Notes: generated from the sequence alone by a model not told the origin. A stretch of DNA of 64,000 nucleotides from Mesonia sp008017825 (GCF_008017825.1 NZ_VRLS01000052.1:248001-312000), one strand, 5' to 3'. Shown: positions 53,816 to 61,913, counted from the stretch's first letter. A program made the numbers and translations.

Positions 53816-54509
53816 GGTCTTTGGCTCTTACTTGTTCTACATAAGAGTCATCTATAATTACACCATCTTTTAGGTTTACAATACGCTTGGTCATGTGCGC
53901 AATATCATCTTCGTGGGTAACGACCAAAATGGTTTTTCCTTCATCGTTAATACCTTGAATTAAATCCATCACCTCATAAGAGGTTTTTGTATCTAGAGCC
54001 CCTGTAGGTTCATCGGCTAACAAAACTTTAGGATCACTAGCTAAAGCTCTTGCAATAGCCACCCTTTGTTTTTGACCCCCAGAAAGCTCATTAGGTAAAT
54101 GCTTTGCCCAAGGTGCCAAACCTACTTTTTCTAAATAGGCCATAGATCTATCTAAACGCTCTCCCCTACTTACTCCTTGATAATATAACGGCATAGCTAC
54201 ATTATCTAAAGCTGTTTTATAGTTTATAAGGTTAAAAGATTGAAAGATGAAACCTAGAAATTTGTTTCTATACTTGGCTGCAATTTTTTCATTGAGGTTC
54301 TTAATAGGCACATTATCTAACATATATGAACCGGTATCTGCTTCATCTAACATACCCAAGATATTAAGTAAGGTAGACTTTCCAGATCCTGAAGAACCCA
54401 TAATAGAAACTAGTTCGCCTTCTTTAACATTAAAGTTGATTCCTTTTAAAACGTGCAGTGAAGTTGCTCCTGTTTTATATGATTTATGAAGATCTTTAAT
54501 TTCTATCAT
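53808..54509 (-). CDS. ABC transporter ATP-binding protein (MacB/LolD type)
   Basis: ATPase of the exporter. Walker A GSSGSGKST, Q-loop IFQSFNLI, signature LSGGQKQRVAIARALA, Walker B VLLADEPTGALD and H-loop VVTHEDD are intact. 233 residues from the ATG at 54509 (MIEIKDLHKSYKTG); the longer frame upstream uses a non-ATG start and non-family residues. First gene of the six-gene export operon, followed by both permeases. Mechanotransmission-type exporters of this class move peptides, lipids or drugs; the substrate here is unknown. Confidence 0.94.
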   Translation of the reverse strand: MIEIKDLHKSYKTGATSLHVLKGINFNVKEGELVSIMGSSGSGKSTLLNILGMLDEADTGSYMLDNVPIKNLNEKIAAKYRNKFLGFIFQSFNLINYKTALDNVAMPLYYQGVSRGERLDRSMAYLEKVGLAPWAKHLPNELSGGQKQRVAIARALASDPKVLLADEPTGALDTKTSYEVMDLIQGINDEGKTILVVTHEDDIAHMTKRIVNLKDGVIIDDSYVEQVRAKDHV

Positions 54510-54619
54510 TTGGCTAATTTTTCTTCTTTGGAAAGAAGTAGTTACCCATATGACTTGCAAAAAGGGAAATAGTTACAATTAAAGTGTTACAGAAATGTTA
54601 AAATTAACATTTATTTATG

Positions 54620-54841
54620 TTACTTGCTAGTTCTCATTAATCTGTAAATTGCAAACCCAACACCTGCAACAAGAATATACGGAAAGACCATGAGGTACAT
54701 TATACCGTCGTTAATAGCTTCCGCAGCACCTCTATCTGCCTCACTTTCTAATACAGCTCTACACATGGAACATTGTGCATAAACCGCATTAATAGCTACA
54801 GACGTACAAACAATAAATAAAAAGGAAATTATTTTTTTCAT
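54620..54841 (-). CDS. Small exported CxxC protein of the oxidase cluster
   Basis: A 73-residue protein: signal peptide (about 1-22, ending VYAQ), then CSMC (C24, C27) right at the mature N-terminus, and a C-terminal membrane helix (about 46-66, PYILVAGVGFAIYRL). The start at 54841 is preferred to a longer frame that would overlap the DUF420 gene. It is the last gene of the Sco-DUF420 run, so the cysteine pair may take part in copper or redox handling during oxidase assembly; that is inference. I know no named family. Confidence 0.65.
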   Translation of the reverse strand: MKKIISFLFIVCTSVAINAVYAQCSMCRAVLESEADRGAAEAINDGIMYLMVFPYILVAGVGFAIYRLMRTSK

Positions 54842-54852
54842 TTTATCTTGTT

Positions 54853-55389
54853 TTAATAATAAGGTAACATAAATAAATAAACCAATACACCCGTTACAGA
54901 TACATATAGCCAAATTGGATATGTCCAACGTGCAATTTTTCTGTGTTTTGCATACTCTTTTGTTAAACCTCTATACATTGTAAACAATACTAACGGTACA
55001 ATAATAGCAGACAGCATTATATGTGTAATTAAGACGAAAAAATAAATAGGCCTTAGAAAACCTTCACCGGCATAGGGAGTTGGATCGTTACTTATTTTTG
55101 AGATCACGTAGCTTACTAAAAAAATTGAAGACAAGAAAAATGCTGTAATCATAACGTTACGATGTAATTTTCTTTCTCCTCTTCTAATAAAAATATAGCC
55201 TGCAATTAATAATACAGAAGTGGCTCCGTTAAGAATAGCATGAAAGAAAGGATAAGTCCCCATATCTAAACCAAAAATATCATAGCGTGCAGGTAAATTC
55301 ATTAATACCAAAACTGCTAAAGGAATAACTATAGATAGTATAATAATAACAGGGACAGCTACTCTATCTGATTTCTTCAATGTACTCAT
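54853..55389 (-). CDS. DUF420 membrane protein
   Basis: Inner-membrane protein of 178 residues with about five helices. Histidines at the membrane borders (in FHAILNGATS, RKLHRNVMITAFF and LITHIMLSAI) are the conserved residues of this family, which occurs next to cytochrome oxidase genes and is distantly like CtaM/YozB, thought to help oxidase assembly. It follows Sco with seven bases between and lies before the CxxC mini-protein. Confidence 0.88.
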   Translation of the reverse strand: MSTLKKSDRVAVPVIIILSIVIPLAVLVLMNLPARYDIFGLDMGTYPFFHAILNGATSVLLIAGYIFIRRGERKLHRNVMITAFFLSSIFLVSYVISKISNDPTPYAGEGFLRPIYFFVLITHIMLSAIIVPLVLFTMYRGLTKEYAKHRKIARWTYPIWLYVSVTGVLVYLFMLPYY

Positions 55390-55396
55390 ATTTCAA

Positions 55397-56020
55397 CTAT
55401 AATAAGTTCTTAATGTCTTCCTTTAACTTCTCCAGATCTTTTTTATCTAAACCATTGTAGAAAGCTATAGGGTTTCCATAATCGTCATATCTAGACCGTA
55501 TTACGCCTTCCTGATCTACGAGAGCAAAATAACCCGAATGCTCAAAATTTCCTTCTATTTCTTTATTCTCTGCAGCGTATAGATTAAATCCCTTATTAGC
55601 TAATTCATAAATAGCCTCTCTATCCCCTGTAAGCATATGCCAATTAGGAATTGCTACACCATATTTTTCGGCGTAAGCTTTAAGAACTTCTGGAGTATCA
55701 TATTCTGGATTAATACTAAAAGAAGCAATACCAAAATTTGGATTACCATAAAACTCATCTTGAATCTTAATCATATTTTCATTCATCTTAGGACAAATGG
55801 TTGGGCAGGTAGTAAAAAAGAATTCAGCTACGTATACTTTCCCTTCGTAATCTTGATTGGTGATTATCTTACCGTCTTGGTTTGTAAATGAAAAAGAAGG
55901 TACTGTACCAATTTCGGCCATGTCTGGAGCACTAACCTTATCTATAATTTTAGGTACTGCCCAAATTCCAAAAACAAGGACTACCAAAGAAATACCTATG
56001 TATGAATAGTTTTTCATCAC
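55397..56020 (-). CDS. Sco family copper chaperone
   Basis: Thioredoxin-fold protein, 207 residues, anchored by an N-terminal helix (about 6-22). It delivers copper to the CuA site of cytochrome c oxidase subunit II. The metal ligands are intact: CPTIC (C72, C76) and His161 in FEHSGYFALVD. Its ATG directly follows the stop of the cysteine-free paralogue, with no gap. Member of the second transcript of the oxidase cluster. Confidence 0.94.
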   Translation of the reverse strand: MMKNYSYIGISLVVLVFGIWAVPKIIDKVSAPDMAEIGTVPSFSFTNQDGKIITNQDYEGKVYVAEFFFTTCPTICPKMNENMIKIQDEFYGNPNFGIASFSINPEYDTPEVLKAYAEKYGVAIPNWHMLTGDREAIYELANKGFNLYAAENKEIEGNFEHSGYFALVDQEGVIRSRYDDYGNPIAFYNGLDKKDLEKLKEDIKNLL

Positions 56021-56659
56021 TTACTTATTATACTTTTTCAAAGCTAATCTATATTCAGCTAAAATTACCTTTACATCATCATCCATCACGTTATTCAATT
56101 CAGCTACCGAACTCGTATTGTAACCATAATTTTCGATTTTAGTTGCATCGTCTTCATCGGTTCTTCCTCTTAAGTTCCTTTCTTTATCAATGATAAATGC
56201 ATGCGGATTTGATAAGTCGGAATCTAATTTTAAGGTTGTATTCAAACTAGAAAATAGAGCATCAATTTTTTCCGCGGAAGCGAAAGCAAAATTCCACTTT
56301 TTAGTATCGATAGTTGTAGCTAAATCTTTTTCTAAGTTTAGTGCGGCTTGCTCTTGACCCTTTTTTGCAATAACTACAAACTGAAAGTCTTTAAAGTTAT
56401 AATTTTTATCGTAGATCTTTTCATTTAGATTAAAGGCATTACCCTCCATCTTGCTGATATTATCACCAAAAAATATAAGAATCGTAATTTTATCTTTAAA
56501 TTGAAGTGACTTTTGATTTACGGAAGAGAAACCAGTTAGCTCATTCACATTTGGAGTGATTACCGGAAGTTTAGCAAAATTATTAACCCCAGAGGAGAAA
56601 AAAAGATAGGCCAAAATTGGAAGTGCAAAGAGCACAAAAAGAACTGTATATTTTTTCAT
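56021..56659 (-). CDS. Sco-like/thioredoxin-fold protein lacking cysteines
   Basis: A 212-residue protein with one N-terminal membrane anchor (about 4-22). The layout copies the adjoining Sco protein: ILIFFGDN stands where Sco has the FFFTTC segment, and NPHAFIIDKERNLRGRTD stands where Sco has HSGYFALVDQEG and RSRYD. There is no cysteine at all, so it cannot bind copper like Sco or act as a thiol oxidoreductase. It precedes sco without a gap and has its own -7 promoter element. Role unknown; perhaps a structural partner in oxidase assembly. Holds an exact copy of the iterated motif. Confidence 0.65.
   Translation of the reverse strand: MKKYTVLFVLFALPILAYLFFSSGVNNFAKLPVITPNVNELTGFSSVNQKSLQFKDKITILIFFGDNISKMEGNAFNLNEKIYDKNYNFKDFQFVVIAKKGQEQAALNLEKDLATTIDTKKWNFAFASAEKIDALFSSLNTTLKLDSDLSNPHAFIIDKERNLRGRTDEDDATKIENYGYNTSSVAELNNVMDDDVKVILAEYRLALKKYNK
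56270..56282 (-). repeat. Iterated motif CGCTTNCGCGGAA, copy in the Sco-like gene
   Basis: Exact copy, N = C, on the minus strand. In the gene it codes A-S-A-E. Confidence 0.75.
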
Positions 56660-56684
56660 TTTTGCTATGATACTTAAGGGTATG

Positions 56685-56692
56685 CAAAAATA
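56685..56692 (-). promoter_or_regulatory. Candidate -7 element for the Sco-like/sco/DUF420 transcript
   Basis: Minus strand TATTTTTG fits TAnnTTTG, 26 bases before the ATG of the Sco-like gene and directly after the terminator stem. Confidence 0.45.
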
Positions 56693-56725
56693 AAAAAGGC
56701 GGTTTTAATAAACCGCCTTTTTTTG
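56691..56725 (-). terminator. Terminator after cytochrome oxidase subunit IV
   Basis: GGCGGTTT (56698-56705) and AAACCGCC (56710-56717) with runs of T on both sides. It splits the oxidase cluster into two transcripts. Confidence 0.88.
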
Positions 56726-56737
56726 TGTTTTAACTTT

Positions 56738-57103
56738 TTAGAAGTTCCAAGAAATATAACCTCCTTTGTAAACTTCGTAAATATAATCTCCTTCAGTAAG
56801 AAGGATAAAGACTAAATATGCTACTAAGAATACTCCAGTCCAAACTACAGATCTTCTCAAACCTTTAGTTTCATGCTCCATATGCATAAAGGACCAAGTA
56901 ATTAAATATGCTTTATATATTGTTAAGACAATAAATATCCAGTTTAATAAAGACATATAAATAAAACTTGTCTTTATTAGAAATTCTGGTTTTATAATTC
57001 CTAAAATAACTTCTACTATAGTTACTACCGATAGGATTGCAAAAACTGACCAAATTTTCTTTGTTGCCGAACCTTCGTGCTGATGAGTTGCGTCGTGTGC
57101 CAT
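56738..57103 (-). CDS. Cytochrome c oxidase subunit IV
   Basis: Small inner-membrane subunit (121 residues) of the caa3/CyoD type with three helices (about 17-37, 45-68 and 83-104). The N-terminus is His-rich (AHDATHQHEG). It follows subunit III after 20 bases and ends at a strong terminator. Such subunits stabilise the oxidase but carry no redox centre. Confidence 0.9.
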   Translation of the reverse strand: MAHDATHQHEGSATKKIWSVFAILSVVTIVEVILGIIKPEFLIKTSFIYMSLLNWIFIVLTIYKAYLITWSFMHMEHETKGLRRSVVWTGVFLVAYLVFILLTEGDYIYEVYKGGYISWNF

Positions 57104-57123
57104 TTCTTTAATTCTTTTTTATA

Positions 57124-58110
57124 TTAAACTAAGTAGAAGAATGTAAATACAAATACCCAAACTAAATCTACAAAGTGCCAATATAGACCTACTTTTTCTA
57201 CCATTTCGTAGCTATTTCTTCTCTCATAAGTTCCTAAGATCACGTTGAAGAATATAATGATATTAATCAATACTCCTGTAAAAACGTGAAAACCGTGAAA
57301 ACCTGTAATAAAGAAAAAGAAATCTGCGAACAATGGCGGACCATATTCATTGTGTGTTAAGTTAGCTCCTTCTACCACTCCAACTGCATGCTTATCCAGC
57401 ATCGCAAGTGACTTTTCTCTAGTTAAAATGGTTTTTGCTCCATTTTCATCTAGCATTTGAGTTCTAACAAGTAAATTCTCTTTAGTTTTAAAACCTTCTT
57501 TTATTTCAGCTATAGAGTAGGTTGTAAGTTCTGCATCATCTCCTACAAACCAAAGCCCATTTTTTCTTTCGTGAGCTACTCTATCTTCTTTTAAGGTTGT
57601 TGCAATATCGTGCAAAGCTACTCGCTCTCCATTTGAGTCAACAAATTGAAGAATTTGACCTCCTCTAGTTTCTACAGCACCGTACTCACCTTTTATAAAG
57701 TTTTTCCACTCCCAAGCTTGAGAACCTAAGAATATTACCCCTCCAATAATGGTTAAAAACATGTAAAGAGTCACCTTTGCTTTTTTCATATGGTGACCAG
57801 CATCTACTGCCAATACCATCGTTACAGAAGAAAAGATTAAGATAAAGGTCATCAATGCCACGTAATACATTGGAGCATCTACCCCATGCATAAATGGAAA
57901 GTGATTAAATACTTCGTCGGCGATTGGCCAAGAATCTAGAAACTTAAATCTAGAGAACCCATAAGACGCCAAAAATGCAGAAAATGTTAAAGCATCTGAA
58001 GTGATAAAAAACCACATCATCATTTTTCCGTAGCTTGCTTTTAAAGGAGATTTTGAGCCTCCTCCCCAAGTTTTGCCTTCGGTTCCTGTTCTAACAACAG
58101 TAGCTTCCAT
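57124..58110 (-). CDS. Cytochrome c oxidase subunit III with large insert
   Basis: Membrane subunit of the aa3-type oxidase, 328 residues. The usual helices are present: about 28-50, 80-103, 112-134, then 258-293 and the last near 305-325 (YWHFVDLVWVFVFTFFYLV, the family C-terminus). Between QAWEWKNFIKG (about 131-141) and FADFFFFITGFHGFHV (about 261-276) there is a hydrophilic insert of about 115 residues, absent from classical subunit III. It has no cysteines and no known domain that I recognise. Lies 45 bases after the shorter subunit III-like gene. Confidence 0.92.
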   Translation of the reverse strand: MEATVVRTGTEGKTWGGGSKSPLKASYGKMMMWFFITSDALTFSAFLASYGFSRFKFLDSWPIADEVFNHFPFMHGVDAPMYYVALMTFILIFSSVTMVLAVDAGHHMKKAKVTLYMFLTIIGGVIFLGSQAWEWKNFIKGEYGAVETRGGQILQFVDSNGERVALHDIATTLKEDRVAHERKNGLWFVGDDAELTTYSIAEIKEGFKTKENLLVRTQMLDENGAKTILTREKSLAMLDKHAVGVVEGANLTHNEYGPPLFADFFFFITGFHGFHVFTGVLINIIIFFNVILGTYERRNSYEMVEKVGLYWHFVDLVWVFVFTFFYLV

Positions 58111-58155
58111 AAAAAGAAATTAATGTTAAATATTACGCAAAAATAGTTATTTTTC

Positions 58156-58737
58156 TTATCTAAAGAAATATAAAAACAAAAACAGGTACAGCCACAAGGC
58201 ATCAATAAAATGCCAAAAGGTCGCACCCAGTTCTATACCAAGCATTTGACCGACTTTATAACGCTGTTTAGAATTGTTATAAATTACAACAAACAATACA
58301 ATAATCCCAGCAAAGATATGAGCTAAGTGAGCCATTACCACCAAATATATAAATGATGTAGTGATCGTACTTGCACTCCCTGTAAAATAATATCCGTTTT
58401 CTAAGATTTGACTAAAGCCTTCAAATTGTAAATAAACAAAAGCTAACCCTAAGGCCAGTGTAACTCCTAATAAACTTGTACCTCTCTTATAAGATCCAGC
58501 CTTAATTGCCTTTTTAGCAAAATGAAATGTAAAGCTACTTACCAAAACAATTATCGTACTATAAATAAAAGCATTAGGTAATTGAAAATCTTTTAACCAA
58601 TCTGGTCTATTCTTACTTACTACATAAGCACTCGTTAGACCAGCAAACATCATCCCCATGCTAATGATCCCAAACCAAAGCATCATTTTCTTTGATCTTT
58701 CAATCTTTTCTTTTTCTGTTCCTTGAGTTAAATCCAT
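58156..58737 (-). CDS. Cytochrome c oxidase subunit III-like protein
   Basis: Heme-copper oxidase subunit III family, 193 residues, five helices. The conserved parts are LAHIFAGIIVLFVVIYN and the C-terminal WHFIDALWLYLFLFLYFFR, including the WHFxD motif. It has no large insert. It overlaps the end of cyoE by ten bases. Two different subunit III genes side by side are a Bacteroidota trait; the pair may be two parts of one oxidase. Confidence 0.9.
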   Translation of the reverse strand: MDLTQGTEKEKIERSKKMMLWFGIISMGMMFAGLTSAYVVSKNRPDWLKDFQLPNAFIYSTIIVLVSSFTFHFAKKAIKAGSYKRGTSLLGVTLALGLAFVYLQFEGFSQILENGYYFTGSASTITTSFIYLVVMAHLAHIFAGIIVLFVVIYNNSKQRYKVGQMLGIELGATFWHFIDALWLYLFLFLYFFR

Positions 58738-59630
58738 ATTCTTATATATTTATCTAATACATAAATTATTTGTAACAAAGTAATATATGAAACGCTAGCA
58801 AACATTAATTTTTTTGCTGAAATTTCATCTCGATTTTCATATAGCTTATAGGCGTAATAAAGCATACCTAAACCTAAAATAAGTATTAATATTCCTGATA
58901 CAGGTGTTAAGTATAATCTGCCTGTAACCCCAAAGACAGGTATCAAAGAGACCGCTATAGTCCAAATGGTATATAAGATAATTTGAATTGCAGTACCTCT
59001 ATCTCTTTTCCCTGTAGGAAGCATAAAAAAACCTCCCCTTTTATAGTCATTATACAACCACCAACCCAAAGCCCAAAAGTGAGGAAACTGCCAAAAAAAT
59101 TGAATCATAAACAAGGTCCCCGATTCTATACTAAAATCATTAGTTGCAGCAACCCAACCTAACATAAAAGGAATTGCCCCAGGAAAAGCTCCTACAAAAA
59201 CTGATAGTGGTGTTTTGGTTTTTAACGGAGTGTAAACACTCACATATAAAAAGATAGAAATAGCACCAAACATTGCAGTCACCGGATTGATGATATACAG
59301 CACCACTAAACCAAGTATGGTAAACGTAAAAGCTATAAATAACGCTTTTTTAACCGACATTCTTCCTGATGGAATAGGTCTATTTTTAGTTCTATCCATC
59401 AACACATCTAAATCTTTTTCAATAACTTGATTAAATGCATTAGAAGCGCCCACCATCATATATCCTCCTACTGCAAGAAGCAACAACTCAACAAAGTCTA
59501 TAACTTCTGCTCCCAAAAAATACCCCGCAACCGAAGAAAAAACCACACTTACAGCCAAACGCATTTTGGTGATTTCCTTGAAGTCTGAAATAAGATCTAC
59601 AGACTGATTATTTGTGATGGCTTTACTCAA
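58728..59630 (-). CDS. cyoE: Protoheme IX farnesyltransferase
   Basis: UbiA-family prenyltransferase that turns heme B into heme O for the oxidase. Seven to nine helices; the diphosphate-binding motif NAFNQVIEKDLDVLMDRTKNRP (NxxxDxxxD) is at about 72-93 and the second Asp-rich loop is YNDYKRGG. The start is unusual: no ATG occurs before the conserved DFKEITK. A TTG at 59654 lies inside the -7 promoter element and so cannot be used; a TTG at 59630 (residues LSKAITNNQ) is the best remaining candidate, giving 300 residues. Start choice is tentative; the gene identity is certain. Confidence 0.93.
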   Translation of the reverse strand: MSKAITNNQSVDLISDFKEITKMRLAVSVVFSSVAGYFLGAEVIDFVELLLLAVGGYMMVGASNAFNQVIEKDLDVLMDRTKNRPIPSGRMSVKKALFIAFTFTILGLVVLYIINPVTAMFGAISIFLYVSVYTPLKTKTPLSVFVGAFPGAIPFMLGWVAATNDFSIESGTLFMIQFFWQFPHFWALGWWLYNDYKRGGFFMLPTGKRDRGTAIQIILYTIWTIAVSLIPVFGVTGRLYLTPVSGILILILGLGMLYYAYKLYENRDEISAKKLMFASVSYITLLQIIYVLDKYIRIWI

Positions 59631-59651
59631 AAAATAAAATATTTTGGAGTG

Positions 59652-59681
59652 CAAAGATACTGTTTAAAACCCTTTTAACAA
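59652..59681 (-). promoter_or_regulatory. Promoter of the cyoE-oxidase operon
   Basis: Minus strand TTG (59679-59681), 19 bases, TATCTTTG (59652-59659): exact consensus. Transcription should begin near 59645, only about 15 bases before the proposed TTG start. Confidence 0.65.
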
Positions 59682-59715
59682 GCGTCTTTTATTGTTAAAT
59701 ATTTTTGAGAAGAGA

Positions 59716-61851
59716 TTAAAAATCATAATACCAATTAAACAAATCTGTTCTAAACCCAAAATTAACCCAAGTGGTATTTTCTACAAGGTTAAGTTCTGTA
59801 TTACTAATGGTAGGTGATAGATTCCGCTGTATTAAACTGGTATAAATTTTCAAGTTTGTAGCAGGATTTACCAAATAACCTAATTCTAATTCCGCGTAAG
59901 TAAAATTAGCTTTATTCCCTTGGTATAGCTCATTTCCTTTATCTGCAATTCTATCATCTTCAGTACCGTAAATATCTCCACCATAGAAAGGATCCTTATC
60001 TAATGTGATTTCATAGCCTTTTGCTCCAAACATAAATTTAGCTTGCCCGTACCATCTATTTAACCGATACCTAGCAATAGCTATAGTTTCGCTAAAATTT
60101 GAACCTCTAATATGGGCCATAGGCTGATTATTGTGTCCATAATTTAAGGTCACCGTATTATGCGAATAAGTATAAGGGCGTACACGATTATACTCTAATT
60201 GCAAATAGAGATTATCAATTTTAAATGCATTAAAATATTTTAACCCTAATTGATAGCCTAACTTATTTTTATAACTATTCTCTCCTCCTATAACATCCTT
60301 AGAAGAAAACTCATCTATCATTAATTGCCCATATGCGTTTAATTGATTGGATATTTTGTATTTATATGCTAGACCTATTAAGGCATTTCCTCCTCTAGAA
60401 CCCGTTGAAAACTCAATAGCTCGATAAAATATAATCGGATTTAAGTAATTTAAATCAAAACCACGGTCGTTATCATTTTCCCATAAAACAGATTCAAATA
60501 AACCAATGTTTAGACGTTTAGTGATATTATAACTTAAATAATGCGTTGCCATATATTTAGTTCTAAAAGAACCGCTATCGGTTACTTCTGGACGAATGTC
60601 TCGCAAAGACATCCACGTATTGGTATATTTAAATTTCCAGAAGGTAGTATTAATTTTGAAATATGGGTACGGACTTGCCACATCACTCATTAATAACGAA
60701 CGATAACCATCACCAATAAAATTTTTCCCGTGACCAAATTGAAGGTTAAATGTTTCATTAGGAGAGTAAGAAATATAACCTTCTGCAATAGGATAATCAT
60801 AGGAATCTTCTTTGAAACTTTTTGCTATTCCCCTTGACGGAATTACAGCAGGATTCCCTCCATCTGGACGAATAGATTCTGCATAATTATTAAAGTAACG
60901 AGCAAACCTTCCTTGACTTTCATATACTGCTGCGTAAAAATTTATGGTTTTACCAATTCCTCCTTGTACTACCGCAGCACGAGTGTTATTATAGGTACTT
61001 CCAAAATCAGCACCAAAATCTTTACCTACTTGCAAATCTGCTGCTACATCTGCAGTAAACCAATAATTTTCTCCTTGAAGTCTTACTAGATGTTCGTTAA
61101 AAAATTTGCGATGTAACCAAGAATCCCCTTCTAATTCTAGCTTTTTATTTTCCTCTTTAAAATCATAATACTTGTTTACTGTTTGGTAAAGAAATGGTTT
61201 CGTCGCAGTATGCGAGTTAGTACCAACTCGATTCAGTTCAGCATCAAACCGACTATACCCTTCGTGAGAAAACGGTATATTTATTTTACTCTCAAACTCA
61301 CGATATTCATACTTTTTATATGCTTTTTCCACATCGGCATACTCTGTAGATTCTCTATCATCTATTTTCTTCGCGTTTTTATTTCCGCCTTGAGCGAAAC
61401 TATCATCTTTCTGTAAATTAATATCGTTTTCACCTGAAAAAGGAACATAAATAGGATACCTAAACTGAATATATGCGGGTTTACCATTATAAGTCGCAGG
61501 TTTGATTACAGGAAGTTCTAAGAATACTCTAGTCACTTCTTGCTTTAAATCTCCATTTATAGCATCTACGTACAAAACTTTAAATTCCCCCTCTTTAGTA
61601 ACCTCAAATAATACAGTCACATTTCCCGAATAATCATCTTTAGCTAGATTTTCTGGTAACTGAAGATTCTCTTTTACAAATAGATTAAGAGTTTGTCTAA
61701 AACAGTTTTCTTGCTGCTCTAAGCTCACATTTTCACATGCTTCGAATAAAGGATATTGTTCTACATCAGAAATTAATATTTGCGCTTTCGCGGAAATCAC
61801 TATAGATAATGTAAAGAAAAGAACAAAAAAATTACGCATAGTTTCGGTCAT
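59716..61851 (-). CDS. RemB-like outer-membrane protein with N-terminal TonB-type domain
   Basis: 711 residues (or 707 from the second ATG at 61839). Signal peptide about 1-24. Residues about 33-140 are a TonB C-terminal-like domain: YPLFEACE-x-C cysteine pair (C39, C50) and KEGEFKVLYVDAINGDLKQE, VIKPATYNGKPA. From about 200 to the end is a large beta-barrel of the Wzi/capsule-assembly type (INIPFSHEGYSRF, FGHGKNFIGDGYRSLLMSD). Proteins of this type are annotated as gliding motility protein RemB in flavobacteria; I infer that, not prove it. It follows two true TonB genes having the same domain. The signal peptide region holds an exact copy of the iterated motif. Confidence 0.72.
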   Translation of the reverse strand: MTETMRNFFVLFFTLSIVISAKAQILISDVEQYPLFEACENVSLEQQENCFRQTLNLFVKENLQLPENLAKDDYSGNVTVLFEVTKEGEFKVLYVDAINGDLKQEVTRVFLELPVIKPATYNGKPAYIQFRYPIYVPFSGENDINLQKDDSFAQGGNKNAKKIDDRESTEYADVEKAYKKYEYREFESKINIPFSHEGYSRFDAELNRVGTNSHTATKPFLYQTVNKYYDFKEENKKLELEGDSWLHRKFFNEHLVRLQGENYWFTADVAADLQVGKDFGADFGSTYNNTRAAVVQGGIGKTINFYAAVYESQGRFARYFNNYAESIRPDGGNPAVIPSRGIAKSFKEDSYDYPIAEGYISYSPNETFNLQFGHGKNFIGDGYRSLLMSDVASPYPYFKINTTFWKFKYTNTWMSLRDIRPEVTDSGSFRTKYMATHYLSYNITKRLNIGLFESVLWENDNDRGFDLNYLNPIIFYRAIEFSTGSRGGNALIGLAYKYKISNQLNAYGQLMIDEFSSKDVIGGENSYKNKLGYQLGLKYFNAFKIDNLYLQLEYNRVRPYTYSHNTVTLNYGHNNQPMAHIRGSNFSETIAIARYRLNRWYGQAKFMFGAKGYEITLDKDPFYGGDIYGTEDDRIADKGNELYQGNKANFTYAELELGYLVNPATNLKIYTSLIQRNLSPTISNTELNLVENTTWVNFGFRTDLFNWYYDF
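61783..61795 (+). repeat. Iterated motif CGCTTNCGCGGAA, copy in the RemB-like gene
   Basis: Exact copy, N = T, on the plus strand; the gene is on the minus strand and codes S-A-K-A here. Confidence 0.75.
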
Positions 61852-61886
61852 AAATTCGGCCGAAATATACGTAAAACTATTTTTAA

Positions 61887-61913
61887 AACGGTAAAACCAT
61901 AAGCTTTACCGTT
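61887..61913 (-). terminator. Weak hairpin after the first TonB gene
   Basis: AACGGTAAA and TTTACCGTT, nine-base perfect arms with a nine-base loop, 17 bases after the TonB stop. On the minus strand TTAAAAATAG follows, so the T run is poor. It could also be a site controlling the RemB-like gene. Confidence 0.4.

Noticed and set aside
54523..54538. Inverted repeat CTTCTTT-GG-AAAGAAG before the ABC exporter ATPase
   Set aside because: Low-complexity purine/pyrimidine arms; could be a leader hairpin but nothing further supports it.
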